A stretch of DNA of 19,186 nt, from contig CAJUSE010000033.1 of NCBI GenBank assembly GCA_910588975.1, positions 1-19,186 on the forward strand, given 5' to 3'. Made by a program: the position numbers and the translations under genes. Under the pieces are notes generated by a model. The model saw nothing but the letters and a program-made list of their open reading frames with translations, was not told where the DNA came from and ran no database searches. Positions 6,910 to 13,830 of this stretch are shown one piece after another. Each line of letters starts with the position of its first letter. The first letter of the stretch is position 1. This DNA is from an uncultured Oscillospiraceae bacterium (GTDB lineage Bacteria > Bacillota > Clostridia > Oscillospirales > Oscillospiraceae).

Positions 6910-7193
6910 CATAGAAACAGATACAAAATTGTCAATAGCTGAAGGGCCAAAATGGCTGGCAGGCCCCAGCGGAAATACCAGTGGCGGGTCTTGTGGTGAA
7001 AGGCGTACATGCCCCAAATGGCCCCCGGGCAGCCCCCCAGCAGGGCCAGGGAGAAGAAGGTGAGCTCGGCCACCCGCCGTCCCCCTGCCCTTGCCCGGCC
7101 CTTGTCAAGGCCCATAAGGGCGAAGGCGAGGGCGTTGGCCCCCACCAGCCACAGCCCCACCAGTCCGGCGGGGGTAAAAAGCCACTTTGCCAT
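6909..7193 (-). CDS. DUF1294 family small membrane protein
   Basis: A 94-residue integral membrane protein of unknown function. An N-terminal hydrophobic segment (FTPAGLVGLWLVGANALAFAL) is followed by the family core: DKGRARAGGRRVAELTFFSLALLGGCPGA, then the HKTRHWYFRWGLP motif, and a last membrane segment. About three transmembrane segments are expected. I chose ATG 7193 because GAGGAGG lies six to seven bases upstream; the frame extends 17 codons further without support. No consensus promoter was found upstream on this strand. Family members are common in Firmicutes and Proteobacteria but have no agreed role. Confidence 0.85.
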   Translation of the reverse strand: MAKWLFTPAGLVGLWLVGANALAFALMGLDKGRARAGGRRVAELTFFSLALLGGCPGAIWGMYAFHHKTRHWYFRWGLPAILALQLLTILYLFL

Positions 7194-7291
7194 GGGCTTA
7201 CCTCCTCTGCGTCTCCATTCTGCCCCAACGGGGGAAATGGGCACTTCTCCTCTGCGGCCATTCTACCCCATCCGCCGCCCCGGCGCAAGGG

Positions 7292-7320
7292 TTGAGTTTC
7301 CCCCAAAACTCTGTTATAAT
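7292..7320 (+). promoter_or_regulatory. Promoter of the DNA methyltransferase gene
   Basis: TTGAGT (7292-7297), 17-base spacer, TATAAT (7315-7320). The start site near 7327 leaves a 30-base leader containing GGGAGGTGA before ATG 7357. Confidence 0.82.
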
Positions 7321-7356
7321 CTGGGTATTCAACTGTGTGTCAGGGAGGTGAGCGCC

Positions 7357-8733
7357 ATGCCGGAGACCTACATCCCCTTTGTCGCCCCCGCCGGTGGGGA
7401 GGGCCCCATTTTATATCAAAAGAGCCCCGCCGTCCGAAAGCGGCTGAAGCGGGGCCTGCCCTGCTATCCCGCCGTTCTCGCCGAGGAGGTGGGCAAGGCC
7501 GGAGGGCAGGGGGCGCTGGCCCAGGGCTCCTGCCTGGCCCTCTGCGCCGCCCTCCGGGAGCGTGGGGTCAAGGCCGACCTGGTCTATATCGACCCCCCCT
7601 TTGCCTCCGGGGTGGATTACAGCGGCCAGATTCACCTCCGCCCCGTCCCCGGCCAAAGCCCCCTTCCGGGGGCCAGCTTCGCCCACAAGTTTTACGGCGA
7701 CATCTGGGACCGGGGGGAATACCTGGACTGGATGTATGAAAACCTGCTGGCCATCAAGGGCATTTTGAAGGACACCGGCTCCATCTACGTTCACCTGGAC
7801 TGGCACATTGGCCACTATGTAAAGGTGCTGCTGGACGAGATCTTCGGGGCAGAGAACTTCCAGCGGGAGATCATCTGGCGCATCGGCTGGGTGTCCGGGT
7901 TCAAGTCGGCGGGGAACAACTGGGTGCGCAACCACGACACCATTTTCTACTACACCATGGGCCCCAAGGCCACCTTCCACAAGGCCTACCTCCCCTACCC
8001 CGACGGCTACGTCCGCCGGGATGGCAAGCCCCCCAAGGGCAAGGGTATCCCCCTGGAGGACACCTGGAACTGCAGCGAGGGGGACCGGCTGGACTCCATC
8101 CAGATCCAGAGCTTTTCCGGGGAGAAGGCAGGCTACGCCACCCAGAAGCCCCAGGCCCTGCTCCGGCGGATCATCTCCGCCTCCTCAAACCCCGGTGACC
8201 TGGTCTGTGACCTCTTTGGGGGCAGCGGGGTGACGGCAGCGGCGGCCCACAGTCTGGGCCGGCGGTTCGTCCACGGGGACGTGAACCCCCGATCCCTCCA
8301 GACCGCCCGGGACCGGCTGGTGGCCCAGGGGGCGGCCTTTGACATCTGGCGGCTGGAGGAGGACGGCCCCGTCCGGGAGCCCGGCCACCAGGTGACCCTG
8401 CACCGGGAGGGGAAGCGGGTCCGGGTGGCCCGGTTTTTCAGCCCCCAGGTGGCCGAACAGGTAACGGCCCGCAACGCCCGGGCCAAAAAGAACCCCCTGC
8501 CCCTTGACCCCTCCGGGCTGGACTGTCTGGAGTATGTGAGCCTGGACTGCACCTCGGCCCAGGGCCCCTGGCACTCGGCCCGGGAGGTGGTCATCGACCG
8601 CCGGGGCCTTGCCACCCTGGACGGCAAGGCGACCCGGGCCCGCTGGGACGGCACCCTGGCCGGCCCCAAGCGCCCCCTACGGGTGAAGCTGCGGGACATC
8701 CTGGGCAGGGAGAGTATCTGGACGTTGGATTAG
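7357..8733 (+). CDS. Site-specific DNA methyltransferase (N6-adenine/N4-cytosine type), solitary
   Basis: A 458-residue amino-methyltransferase using S-adenosylmethionine. Catalytic motif IV DPPF lies at residues 79-82 (YIDPPFASGVDYSG), and the cofactor motif I FGGSG at 287-291 (CDLFGGSGVTAAAA). Motif IV before motif I marks the beta class, close to type III Mod-like enzymes. The stretch between, with IIWRIGWVSGFKSAGNNWVRNHDTI as part, would hold the target recognition region. After motif I there is a tail of over 150 residues without a recognisable motif. ATG 7357 is set by GGGAGGTGA and by the promoter just upstream; the open frame continues leftward without support. No restriction endonuclease is seen nearby, so it may be an orphan methyltransferase. 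Its last codon overlaps the convergent MFS gene by three bases. Confidence 0.9.
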   Translation: MPETYIPFVAPAGGEGPILYQKSPAVRKRLKRGLPCYPAVLAEEVGKAGGQGALAQGSCLALCAALRERGVKADLVYIDPPFASGVDYSGQIHLRPVPGQSPLPGASFAHKFYGDIWDRGEYLDWMYENLLAIKGILKDTGSIYVHLDWHIGHYVKVLLDEIFGAENFQREIIWRIGWVSGFKSAGNNWVRNHDTIFYYTMGPKATFHKAYLPYPDGYVRRDGKPPKGKGIPLEDTWNCSEGDRLDSIQIQSFSGEKAGYATQKPQALLRRIISASSNPGDLVCDLFGGSGVTAAAAHSLGRRFVHGDVNPRSLQTARDRLVAQGAAFDIWRLEEDGPVREPGHQVTLHREGKRVRVARFFSPQVAEQVTARNARAKKNPLPLDPSGLDCLEYVSLDCTSAQGPWHSAREVVIDRRGLATLDGKATRARWDGTLAGPKRPLRVKLRDILGRESIWTLD

Positions 8734-9950
8734 ACCTCCCGGCTCATCTTCGCAGCCAGGGGGACAAGAAACAGCACGGGAAACAGCAAAAGGGCGGTGC
8801 AGGCAAGCCCCCAGGATACAGAGGACCGCTGGGCGACCAGCCCCACCATGGGCCCGCCCAGGATCTGACCCAGGGCATCCAGCTGACCGCCGGTGGAAAA
8901 GACGGTGGCCCGCATGTGCTCCTCCACGAGGTCGTTCATCCAGGCGGAGAGCACAGGCCCCTGAATGGTGCGCATAAGCCCGGCCAGCAGGAACAGGGCC
9001 AAAACGGGCCAAAAGCTGCGGCCCAGGGCAAAGAGGACCAGACACAGGATATATCCGGCGCTGGAGAACATCACCAGGCCGGTGCGGTGGATGGTCCCCC
9101 GCTTTTCCATGCGGGTAATGAGCAGCTGGGAGGCCAGGACGCCAAGGCTGTTTCCCATTAGGCTGATGGCGCCAAACCAGGTGACGCTGTTCAGCGGACC
9201 AACGACGGGCATGACGGTGTCCTCCAGGAAGTGGACGGTGGAGAGCCGGTCAAAGCCCTCGCTGGCAAGGCCGCCGCACAGGGTAATGGCCAGCAGGGCC
9301 AGCAGGACGGGGGCCCCCTTCACAAAGTTCAGATTGAGCTTAAAGAGACTGGCGAGATCCCGGAGCAGGCCCTGACGTTCCTCCAGCGCAGGGGAAAAGT
9401 TGGTCTCGGGCATGATACGGCACAGGATAAGCCCCAGCACCAGGCACAGGATACCTGCCGTGACGATGGGCAGCTGCAAATTGACATTTCCCAGCAGGGT
9501 GCCCAGAATGACCCCGCCCACGCTGCCCAGCTGTCCCAGCTGACTGCCCCGGAGGAAAATTCGGTCCATGGGCCGCCCCTGCTCCTCCGAGGCGATCCAC
9601 GCCTCCAGAGCCCCGGTGATAAAGGTGTCGCCGCACCCCCACACCACCTGGGCCAGCAGTACCGTTCCAAACCACGGCAGAGTCCCCTCCATGAGAAAGC
9701 CCACGCCATACAGAAATACGCCAATGAGCACGGAGCGCCGGCGGCTGTAAAGGTCGGCCACCACGCCGGTGGGCAGCTCCAGCAAAAAGCAGGCGCTCTC
9801 CAACACGGTCCCCACCAGCACAAGCTGAAGGGGGTCCAGGCGGACCACCTCCAGGTGGTAGACAATAGAGAGCACCGTCGCCATGGAAAACAGCAGCGAG
9901 AAGGAAAAACGGAACAACAGATAGACAGAATAGGCACTTGCTTTCTTCAT
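8730..9950 (-). CDS. MFS transporter
   Basis: A 406-residue major facilitator with about 12 predicted membrane segments. It starts MKKASAYSVYLLFRFSFSLLFSM, typical of the first helix. The loop 2-3 motif appears as LELPTGVVADLYSRRRSVLIG, a drug/solute efflux-like variant of motif A. A central cytoplasmic loop around MPETNFSPALEERQ separates the two halves. The substrate cannot be told from sequence. ATG 9950 is preceded by GGAGAGGG; the frame stays open far upstream, but that part is antisense to ychF. A weak -10 (TATACT, minus strand, 9992-9987) is present without a clear -35. The gene converges on the methyltransferase with a 3-base overlap and no terminator between them. Confidence 0.9.
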   Translation of the reverse strand: MKKASAYSVYLLFRFSFSLLFSMATVLSIVYHLEVVRLDPLQLVLVGTVLESACFLLELPTGVVADLYSRRRSVLIGVFLYGVGFLMEGTLPWFGTVLLAQVVWGCGDTFITGALEAWIASEEQGRPMDRIFLRGSQLGQLGSVGGVILGTLLGNVNLQLPIVTAGILCLVLGLILCRIMPETNFSPALEERQGLLRDLASLFKLNLNFVKGAPVLLALLAITLCGGLASEGFDRLSTVHFLEDTVMPVVGPLNSVTWFGAISLMGNSLGVLASQLLITRMEKRGTIHRTGLVMFSSAGYILCLVLFALGRSFWPVLALFLLAGLMRTIQGPVLSAWMNDLVEEHMRATVFSTGGQLDALGQILGGPMVGLVAQRSSVSWGLACTALLLFPVLFLVPLAAKMSREV

Positions 9951-10029
9951 AAAGACCCTCTCCGGCGAAAATATGAGGCAAGCAGAAGTATAGCACATGA
10001 AATGTGGCCCCTGCAAGGCAATTTCCATG

Positions 10030-10058
10030 TTGAGAAATGCGGCCCCATGTGATACAAT
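10030..10058 (+). promoter_or_regulatory. Promoter of ychF
   Basis: TTGAGA (10030-10035), 17-base spacer, TACAAT (10053-10058), each five of six to consensus. The start site near 10065 leaves a leader of about 57 bases. Confidence 0.82.
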
Positions 10059-10069
10059 GGTGGTACTGT

Positions 10070-10101
10070 AAAACCCCTTGAACGGTGAAAAACCCCTTGA
10101 A
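10070..10101 (+). repeat. Two 13-base direct repeats in the ychF leader
   Basis: AAAACCCCTTGAA occurs at 10070-10082 and again at 10089-10101, a 19-base period. Both copies lie in the transcribed leader between the start site and the ribosome site AAAGGAG (10105-10111). Role unknown. Confidence 0.85.
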
Positions 10102-10121
10102 GACAAAGGAGAAATGATAAA

Positions 10122-11231
10122 ATGAAGTTGGGAATCGTCGGACTTCCAAATGTTGGAAAATCCACCCTGTTTAACGCCATCACAAACGCCGGCGCCGAGA
10201 GCGCCAACTACCCCTTCTGCACCATCGACCCCAACGTGGGCGTGGTGGCTGTCCCCGATGCCCGGCTGGACTGGCTCAGCGAGTTCTACCACCCCAAAAA
10301 GACCACCCCGGCGGTCATTGAGTTCGTGGACATCGCTGGCCTGGTGAAGGGAGCCAGTAAGGGCGCCGGCCTGGGCAACAAGTTCCTGGCCAACATCCGG
10401 GAGTGCTCGGCCATCGTCCACGTGGTGCGTTGCTTTGACGACGAGAACATCATGCACGTGGTGGAGAACGCCAGTGTGAACGTGCCCGTGGACCCGGTGG
10501 GGGACATCGGCACCATCGACCTGGAGCTCATCATGGCCGATGTGGAGATGGTGGAGCGGCGGATCAAGAAGGCGGAGACCGCCGCCAAGGGGGACAAGAA
10601 GTTCCTGGCCGAGGCCCAGCTCTTCACCCGGCTGCGGGACTGGCTCAACGAGGGCAATTCCGCCCGGTCCTTCGAGTGCGACGAGGACGAAGCCGCCATC
10701 ATCGCCACCGCCGAGCTGCTCTCCCTCAAGCCCATCATCTACGCCGCCAACCTGGACGAGGCCGGCTTTGCCGACTACCAGAACGTGGAGTATTATAAGC
10801 TGGTCAGCGACCTGGCCGCCAAGGAAGGGGCCCAGGTCATTCCCGTCTGCGCCCAGATGGAGGCCGAGATCGCCGAGCTGCCCGAGGAGGAGAAGGCCAT
10901 GTTCCTGGAGGATATGGGCATTGCTGAGTCCGGGCTGGACCGGCTCATCAAGGCCAGCTATACCCTGTTGGGCCTCATCTCCTACCTCACCGGCGGTGAG
11001 GACGAGTGCCGGGCCTGGACCATCACCCGGGGCACCAAGGCCCCCCAGGCCGCCGGCAAGATCCACACCGACTTCGAGCGGGGCTTTATCCGTGCCGAGG
11101 TGGTGGCCTTCGAGGACCTGAAGGCCTGCGGCAGCATGGCCGGCGCCAAGGAAAAGGGCCTGGTCCGCTCCGAGGGTAAGGAATACGTTATGAAGGACGG
11201 AGATATTGTCCTCTTCCGCTTCAACGTCTAA
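10122..11231 (+). CDS. ychF: YchF/Obg-family ATPase (redox-regulated ATPase YchF)
   Basis: A 369-residue universally conserved P-loop protein that binds ribosomes and, in studied members, prefers ATP to GTP and responds to oxidative stress. Seen here: P-loop GLPNVGKST near the N-terminus, switch region YPFCTIDPN, the G3 motif VDIAGLVKGASKGAGLGNKFL, and NLDE in place of the NKxD guanine-specificity motif, as expected for YchF. The C-terminal TGS-like domain contains TKAPQAAGKIHTDFERGFIRAEV and ends DGDIVLFRFNV. Length and start are normal; AAAGGAG precedes ATG 10122. It is a single-gene unit with its own promoter and terminator. Its leader has two unexplained direct repeats. Confidence 0.98.
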   Translation: MKLGIVGLPNVGKSTLFNAITNAGAESANYPFCTIDPNVGVVAVPDARLDWLSEFYHPKKTTPAVIEFVDIAGLVKGASKGAGLGNKFLANIRECSAIVHVVRCFDDENIMHVVENASVNVPVDPVGDIGTIDLELIMADVEMVERRIKKAETAAKGDKKFLAEAQLFTRLRDWLNEGNSARSFECDEDEAAIIATAELLSLKPIIYAANLDEAGFADYQNVEYYKLVSDLAAKEGAQVIPVCAQMEAEIAELPEEEKAMFLEDMGIAESGLDRLIKASYTLLGLISYLTGGEDECRAWTITRGTKAPQAAGKIHTDFERGFIRAEVVAFEDLKACGSMAGAKEKGLVRSEGKEYVMKDGDIVLFRFNV

Positions 11232-11249
11232 CAGATCTACCCATCATTC

Positions 11250-11296
11250 AAAAAAGAGGGCCGCTACATGGTGTAGCGGCCCTCTCTCTGTTTTTT
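11250..11296. terminator. Bidirectional terminator between ychF and the XRE gene
   Basis: A 14-bp perfect stem (11255-11268 with 11272-11285) with a 3-base loop. T6 follows on the plus side (11291-11296) and an A-run precedes on the left (11250-11255), so both convergent genes can use it. Confidence 0.88.
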
Positions 11297-11643
11297 CAGG
11301 GCTGCTCCCCCATGGCCAGCATGGCAGAGTCCATCCCGCCCTGAGCGGTAGCGGTGGTCCGGGGCTGAGCGGCCCGAAGGTCCTCGATCAGCAGCTGGAT
11401 GTGGGTGACCTGAGCGCTGGGCAGCCCCGTGACATCCAGCGTCCGCCGCCCGCCCCGGTCCAGCAAATAGTCGGTGCTGACCCCGAAATAGTCGGCCAGA
11501 CGAACCAGAACGTCAATGGGAGGGGTGATGTTCCCGTTCTCCCAGTTGGAGACGCTCTGCTTACTGACCCCAAGCTGCTCTCCCAGCTCTGCCTGCCCCA
11601 ATCCACGCTCCTGCCGCAGCCGCCGTACAGTCTGGCCCAACAT
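11296..11643 (-). CDS. XRE-family helix-turn-helix regulator
   Basis: A 115-residue regulator with a Cro/C1-type HTH at about residues 5-60: VRRLRQERGLGQAELGEQLGVSKQSVSNWENGNITPP, then VLVRLADYFGVSTDYLLDR. The C-terminal half (about 62-115) has no motif I recognise and may serve in dimerisation. ATG 11643 is preceded by a G-run (GGGGGT) as ribosome site. It is divergent from a cysteine-rich protein over a 140-base AT-rich region. Its own promoter is fully consensus with a palindrome filling the spacer, which strongly suggests autoregulation. It resembles the repressor half of a phage-like or toxin-like switch, but no phage genes surround it. Confidence 0.93.
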   Translation of the reverse strand: MLGQTVRRLRQERGLGQAELGEQLGVSKQSVSNWENGNITPPIDVLVRLADYFGVSTDYLLDRGGRRTLDVTGLPSAQVTHIQLLIEDLRAAQPRTTATAQGGMDSAMLAMGEQP

Positions 11644-11690
11644 AAAAATACCCCCAAATAAAAAATAATAATATTTTTGTAAAATAATAC

Positions 11691-11719
11691 TTGACTATTT
11701 AGCGAGACTATAGTATTAT
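11691..11719 (+). promoter_or_regulatory. Promoter of the cysteine-rich protein gene
   Basis: TTGACT (11691-11696), 17-base spacer, TATTAT (11714-11719). The -10 overlaps the -10 of the opposite promoter by two bases (11718-11719). The start site would fall near 11726, inside the palindrome at 11723-11741. The 8-base inverted repeats AATAATAC (11683-11690) and GTATTATT (11713-11720) bracket the -35 and spacer. Confidence 0.75.
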
Positions 11720-11746
11720 TATATTGGACAGTAGGTCCAATGTCAA
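11718..11746 (-). promoter_or_regulatory. Consensus XRE promoter with an operator filling its spacer
   Basis: On the minus strand: TTGACA (11746-11741), spacer TTGGACCTACTGTCCAA (11740-11724), TATAAT (11723-11718). Both hexamers are perfect, and the 17-base spacer is an inverted repeat TTGGAC-N5-GTCCAA from end to end. A protein bound here would cover this promoter and the start site of the divergent one. Confidence 0.85.
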
Positions 11747-11783
11747 GCCAAAAAACCATATTGATAGAAAGGCGGTCTGCCAC

Positions 11784-12437
11784 ATGGTCTACTATCTGCA
11801 ATCCTGTTCCTATCCCTACGCCGGCGGCTCGGAGCGGTCCAACGAGCAGATCCGGGACTATCTCTACTCCAAAGGTGTGTTCATCTGCGGCTGCTGTCAT
11901 TACAGCCAGGGGCTGTTCAAGCCTGGCGACACGGTGCTGGTCATCTGCTCCAACTGTGCCGAGGTCACCAAGGAGATCTCCCCCCAGGTGAACCTTGTGG
12001 GGCTCTATACCTACCTACTGAATGACCCCGACTTTCCCTGGCCCGACTACGGCGGGGAGGAGATGACCATTCAGGACTCCTACAGTTTCCGGGAGTTCCC
12101 CCAGATGCAGCGGGACGTGCGCACCTGCATGGAGAAAATGAACATCAAGGTGGTGGAGCTGGACGAGCGCTACGAGGACTGCCAGTTTGACGGCCCCGGC
12201 CGCTACGCCATGCCCTCCAAGCGGAAACGGGGGATGGCCCCCAAGCGGATGGCCGCCCAGGCGGCCAACGTGCTGCCCATCCCCGAGGGGGGCATCCTGC
12301 CCCTCATGGAGGCCCAGGCCAAAAAATGCACCACTGACCGGGTGGCCGTCTACGGCTGGAGCGCCGGCCGTGGGATTGAGCTGGGGGGCGGCAAGGCCGT
12401 CCACCTGCTGAGCCTTATCACACGGGACCTTCCCTGA
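11784..12437 (+). CDS. Cysteine-rich protein, possible Fe-S or metal-binding (CCG-like)
   Basis: A 217-residue protein I do not recognise with certainty. The N-terminal third carries an ordered Cys set: C8, C35, C37-C38 (FICGCCHYS) and C55-x2-C58 (VICSNC). The pattern C-x28-CC-x16-CxxC is like a shortened version of the CCG domain of heterodisulfide reductase HdrB/GlpC, which holds a non-cubane 4Fe-4S cluster. That link is only a suggestion. The rest has two further Cys (RTCMEK, YEDCQF), a basic stretch PSKRKRGMAPKR, and an unplaced C-terminus with GWSAGRGIELGGGKAVH. There is no signal peptide or membrane segment, so it should be cytoplasmic. ATG 11784 follows AGAAAGGCGG; an ATG at 11724 lies at the transcription start and is unlikely. 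It is paired with the divergent XRE gene, probably its regulator. Confidence 0.75.
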   Translation: MVYYLQSCSYPYAGGSERSNEQIRDYLYSKGVFICGCCHYSQGLFKPGDTVLVICSNCAEVTKEISPQVNLVGLYTYLLNDPDFPWPDYGGEEMTIQDSYSFREFPQMQRDVRTCMEKMNIKVVELDERYEDCQFDGPGRYAMPSKRKRGMAPKRMAAQAANVLPIPEGGILPLMEAQAKKCTTDRVAVYGWSAGRGIELGGGKAVHLLSLITRDLP

Positions 12438-12443
12438 AAAAGC

Positions 12444-12476
12444 GGGCCGGAGCGGCATTGCCGCTCCGGCCCTTTT
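12444..12476 (+). terminator. Terminator after the cysteine-rich gene
   Basis: A 13-bp perfect stem (12444-12456 with 12460-12472), loop ATT, followed by TTTT. Confidence 0.9.
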
Positions 12477-12552
12477 GGGACACGCCCCCACCGACCTGAA
12501 CCAGGGAACTGACTAAGTGCAGTGAAAGTGATTTGAACTGGCATAAAATGCA

Positions 12553-12583
12553 ACAAGGCCCCGGTCAACGACCGGGGCCTTGT
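12553..12583 (-). terminator. Hairpin downstream of the small HTH gene
   Basis: A 13-bp perfect stem (12553-12565 with 12571-12583) around a 5-base loop. The T-run after it on the minus strand is broken (TTGCATTTTATG), so it is a modest terminator. It lies 27 bases past the HTH stop. The 76 bases between 12477 and 12552 hold nothing I recognise. Confidence 0.55.
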
Positions 12584-12609
12584 ATTGTGCGACCATGTGA
12601 TTGGTAAAA

Positions 12610-12855
12610 TCAATCCGACAGGCCCAAAAGCCAGTCAACGGTAACATCTAATGCGTCCGCAAGGATCGGAAGTTCAAAATCTGCCACCACCCGCAGGCCT
12701 GTCTCAATGCGGCTAATTGCCATTTGCTCTAATTGCAGTCCCCGAACCTGTAAACGAGCCGCCAGCATGCCTTGCGAAATTTTTGCCTGCTTTCGGGCTT
12801 CCTTTATCCTGATGCCAGAAATATTATAACGGTCACCCGCCTTATATATCCGCAT
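12610..12855 (-). CDS. Small XRE/Cro-type HTH regulator
   Basis: An 81-residue protein that is almost only a helix-turn-helix domain: SGIRIKEARKQAKISQGMLAARLQ, then LEQMAISRIETGLRVVADFELPILADALDVTVDWLLGLSD. The closing DVTVDWLLG is typical of Cro/C1-like repressors. ATG 12855 is preceded by GGTGGGGGA. The frame continues upstream but only across the promoter and the opposite gene. It is divergent from the zinc-ribbon pair, and the intergenic region carries a 17-bp inverted repeat around the zinc-ribbon promoter. It is therefore probably the local repressor. It is distinct from the XRE gene at 11296. Confidence 0.88.
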   Translation of the reverse strand: MRIYKAGDRYNISGIRIKEARKQAKISQGMLAARLQVRGLQLEQMAISRIETGLRVVADFELPILADALDVTVDWLLGLSD

Positions 12856-12868
12856 GTTTCCCCCACCG

Positions 12869-12939
12869 TTAATCATCTTTTTTATTTTCTTCTTGACAGT
12901 ATCACAAACGCACCCTATAATTATAAAAAAGATGATTAA
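12869..12939. repeat. 17-bp perfect inverted repeats flanking a promoter
   Basis: TTAATCATCTTTTTTAT (12869-12885) and its exact reverse complement (12923-12939) are separated by 37 bases that contain a perfect sigma-A promoter. The arms lie one just upstream of the -35 and one just after the -10. This is the layout of paired operators, most simply for the adjacent HTH regulator. Confidence 0.85.
12893..12921 (+). promoter_or_regulatory. Perfect sigma-A promoter of the zinc-ribbon operon
   Basis: TTGACA (12893-12898), 17-base spacer, TATAAT (12916-12921), both exact. The start site is near 12928, within the right-hand inverted repeat, giving a 55-base leader to ATG 12983. Confidence 0.92.
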
Positions 12940-12982
12940 AATTTGAGGGAGTTCTTTTTTCCTCTTAGAGGGGATGAATATT

Positions 12983-13309
12983 ATGTATTGTGTCCACTGT
13001 GGTGCTGAGATCAACGATGAAGCCGTTGTTTGTGTACATTGCGGGTGTGCCGTTGAAAAGAAAAAAGAATTTGCACAGCCGGCAGAAAAAGATGATGCAA
13101 TGGAAACAGTAGTAAAAATATTTTTGATTTTGGGGTGCATTTCTTGGGGGTGGCTGCTCATTCCTTTGATTTGGTGCATTCCCATTACTGTTTCAATCCT
13201 TCAAAAATTTAAAAATCAGGAGCCAATTGGCACAGGGCTAAAAATATGTACATTGCTTTTTGTGAACCTAATTGCTGGAGTATGTTTACTCTGCATGGGT
13301 GAAAATTGA
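12983..13309 (+). CDS. Zinc-ribbon membrane protein
   Basis: A 108-residue protein with an N-terminal zinc ribbon (C3-x2-C6, C17-x2-C20: MYCVHCGAEI, VVCVHCGCAVE), a charged linker, and two hydrophobic segments (about residues 45-70 and 82-103) expected to cross the membrane. The zinc ribbon should face the cytoplasm. ATG 12983 is chosen over ATG 12974 because AGAGGGG (12967-12973) touches the latter but stands nine bases before the former, and because this family usually begins MYC or MKYC. It is first in a two-gene unit; the next gene starts 17 bases after its stop and has the same N-terminal ribbon. Base composition is clearly more AT-rich than the neighbours, suggesting acquisition. Function unknown. 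Confidence 0.87.
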   Translation: MYCVHCGAEINDEAVVCVHCGCAVEKKKEFAQPAEKDDAMETVVKIFLILGCISWGWLLIPLIWCIPITVSILQKFKNQEPIGTGLKICTLLFVNLIAGVCLLCMGEN

Positions 13310-13326
13310 AAGGAGAAAGAGAAATA

Positions 13327-13830
13327 ATGAAGTACTGTAAACAATGTGGGGCAGAATTGGTGGAAGAAGCCGTTATCTGTCCTAAATGTGGTTGCTCTGT
13401 TGAGGAAAAGTCGCTGACCTCTCCGCTCCCCGCAAGGCAACTAAAAACAAACAAAAGCCTGCTTAAATATGTCCTTCTGTCGCTCATTACATTTGGTATT
13501 TATGGCCTTGTTGTTATGACATCCGTTTCGGAGGACATTAATACCATTGCTGGCAGATATGATGGGAAAAAGACAATGCACTATTGCCTTCTCTTTTTCT
13601 TGGTAGGCCCAATTACGCTTGGCATCGCATATCTCGTATGGGAACATAAAATCTGTGACCGCATTAGGAATGAACTTCAAAGACGTGGAATTGACTGCAA
13701 GCTATCGCCTGCCGACTTTTGGCTGTGGAATGTTTTAGGGACGCTGATCATTGCTGGCCCATTTATCTATCGGTACAAAATGTTTAAGGCCATGAATGCT
13801 TTGGCTGCAGACTATAATAGCGTTGGCTAA
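13327..13830 (+). CDS. Zinc-ribbon DUF4234 membrane protein
   Basis: A 167-residue protein: zinc ribbon (C4-x2-C7, C18-x2-C21: MKYCKQCGAELVEEAVICPKCGCSVEE), then a DUF4234-type membrane domain. That domain shows in SLLKYVLLSLITFGIYGLVVMTSVSEDINTI, a second segment LLFFLVGPITLGIAYLVWE, and a third around LWNVLGTLIIAGPFIYRYKMF. The ribbon is clearly related to that of the preceding gene. ATG 13327 follows AAAGGAGAAAG; an upstream in-frame ATG at 13306 overlaps the previous stop. The DUF4234 family has no established role. The AT-rich codon use matches the first gene and differs from the surrounding chromosome. Its stop codon is the first part of a 58-bp palindrome. Confidence 0.88.
   Translation: MKYCKQCGAELVEEAVICPKCGCSVEEKSLTSPLPARQLKTNKSLLKYVLLSLITFGIYGLVVMTSVSEDINTIAGRYDGKKTMHYCLLFFLVGPITLGIAYLVWEHKICDRIRNELQRRGIDCKLSPADFWLWNVLGTLIIAGPFIYRYKMFKAMNALAADYNSVG

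Noticed and set aside
9951..11066. Upstream extension of the MFS frame through the ychF gene
   Set aside because: It is antisense to ychF, and a good ribosome site and typical MFS start exist at 9950.
12477..12609. tRNA remnant or attachment site next to the AT-rich islet
   Set aside because: No cloverleaf could be drawn and no matching direct repeat was found at the other end of the islet.
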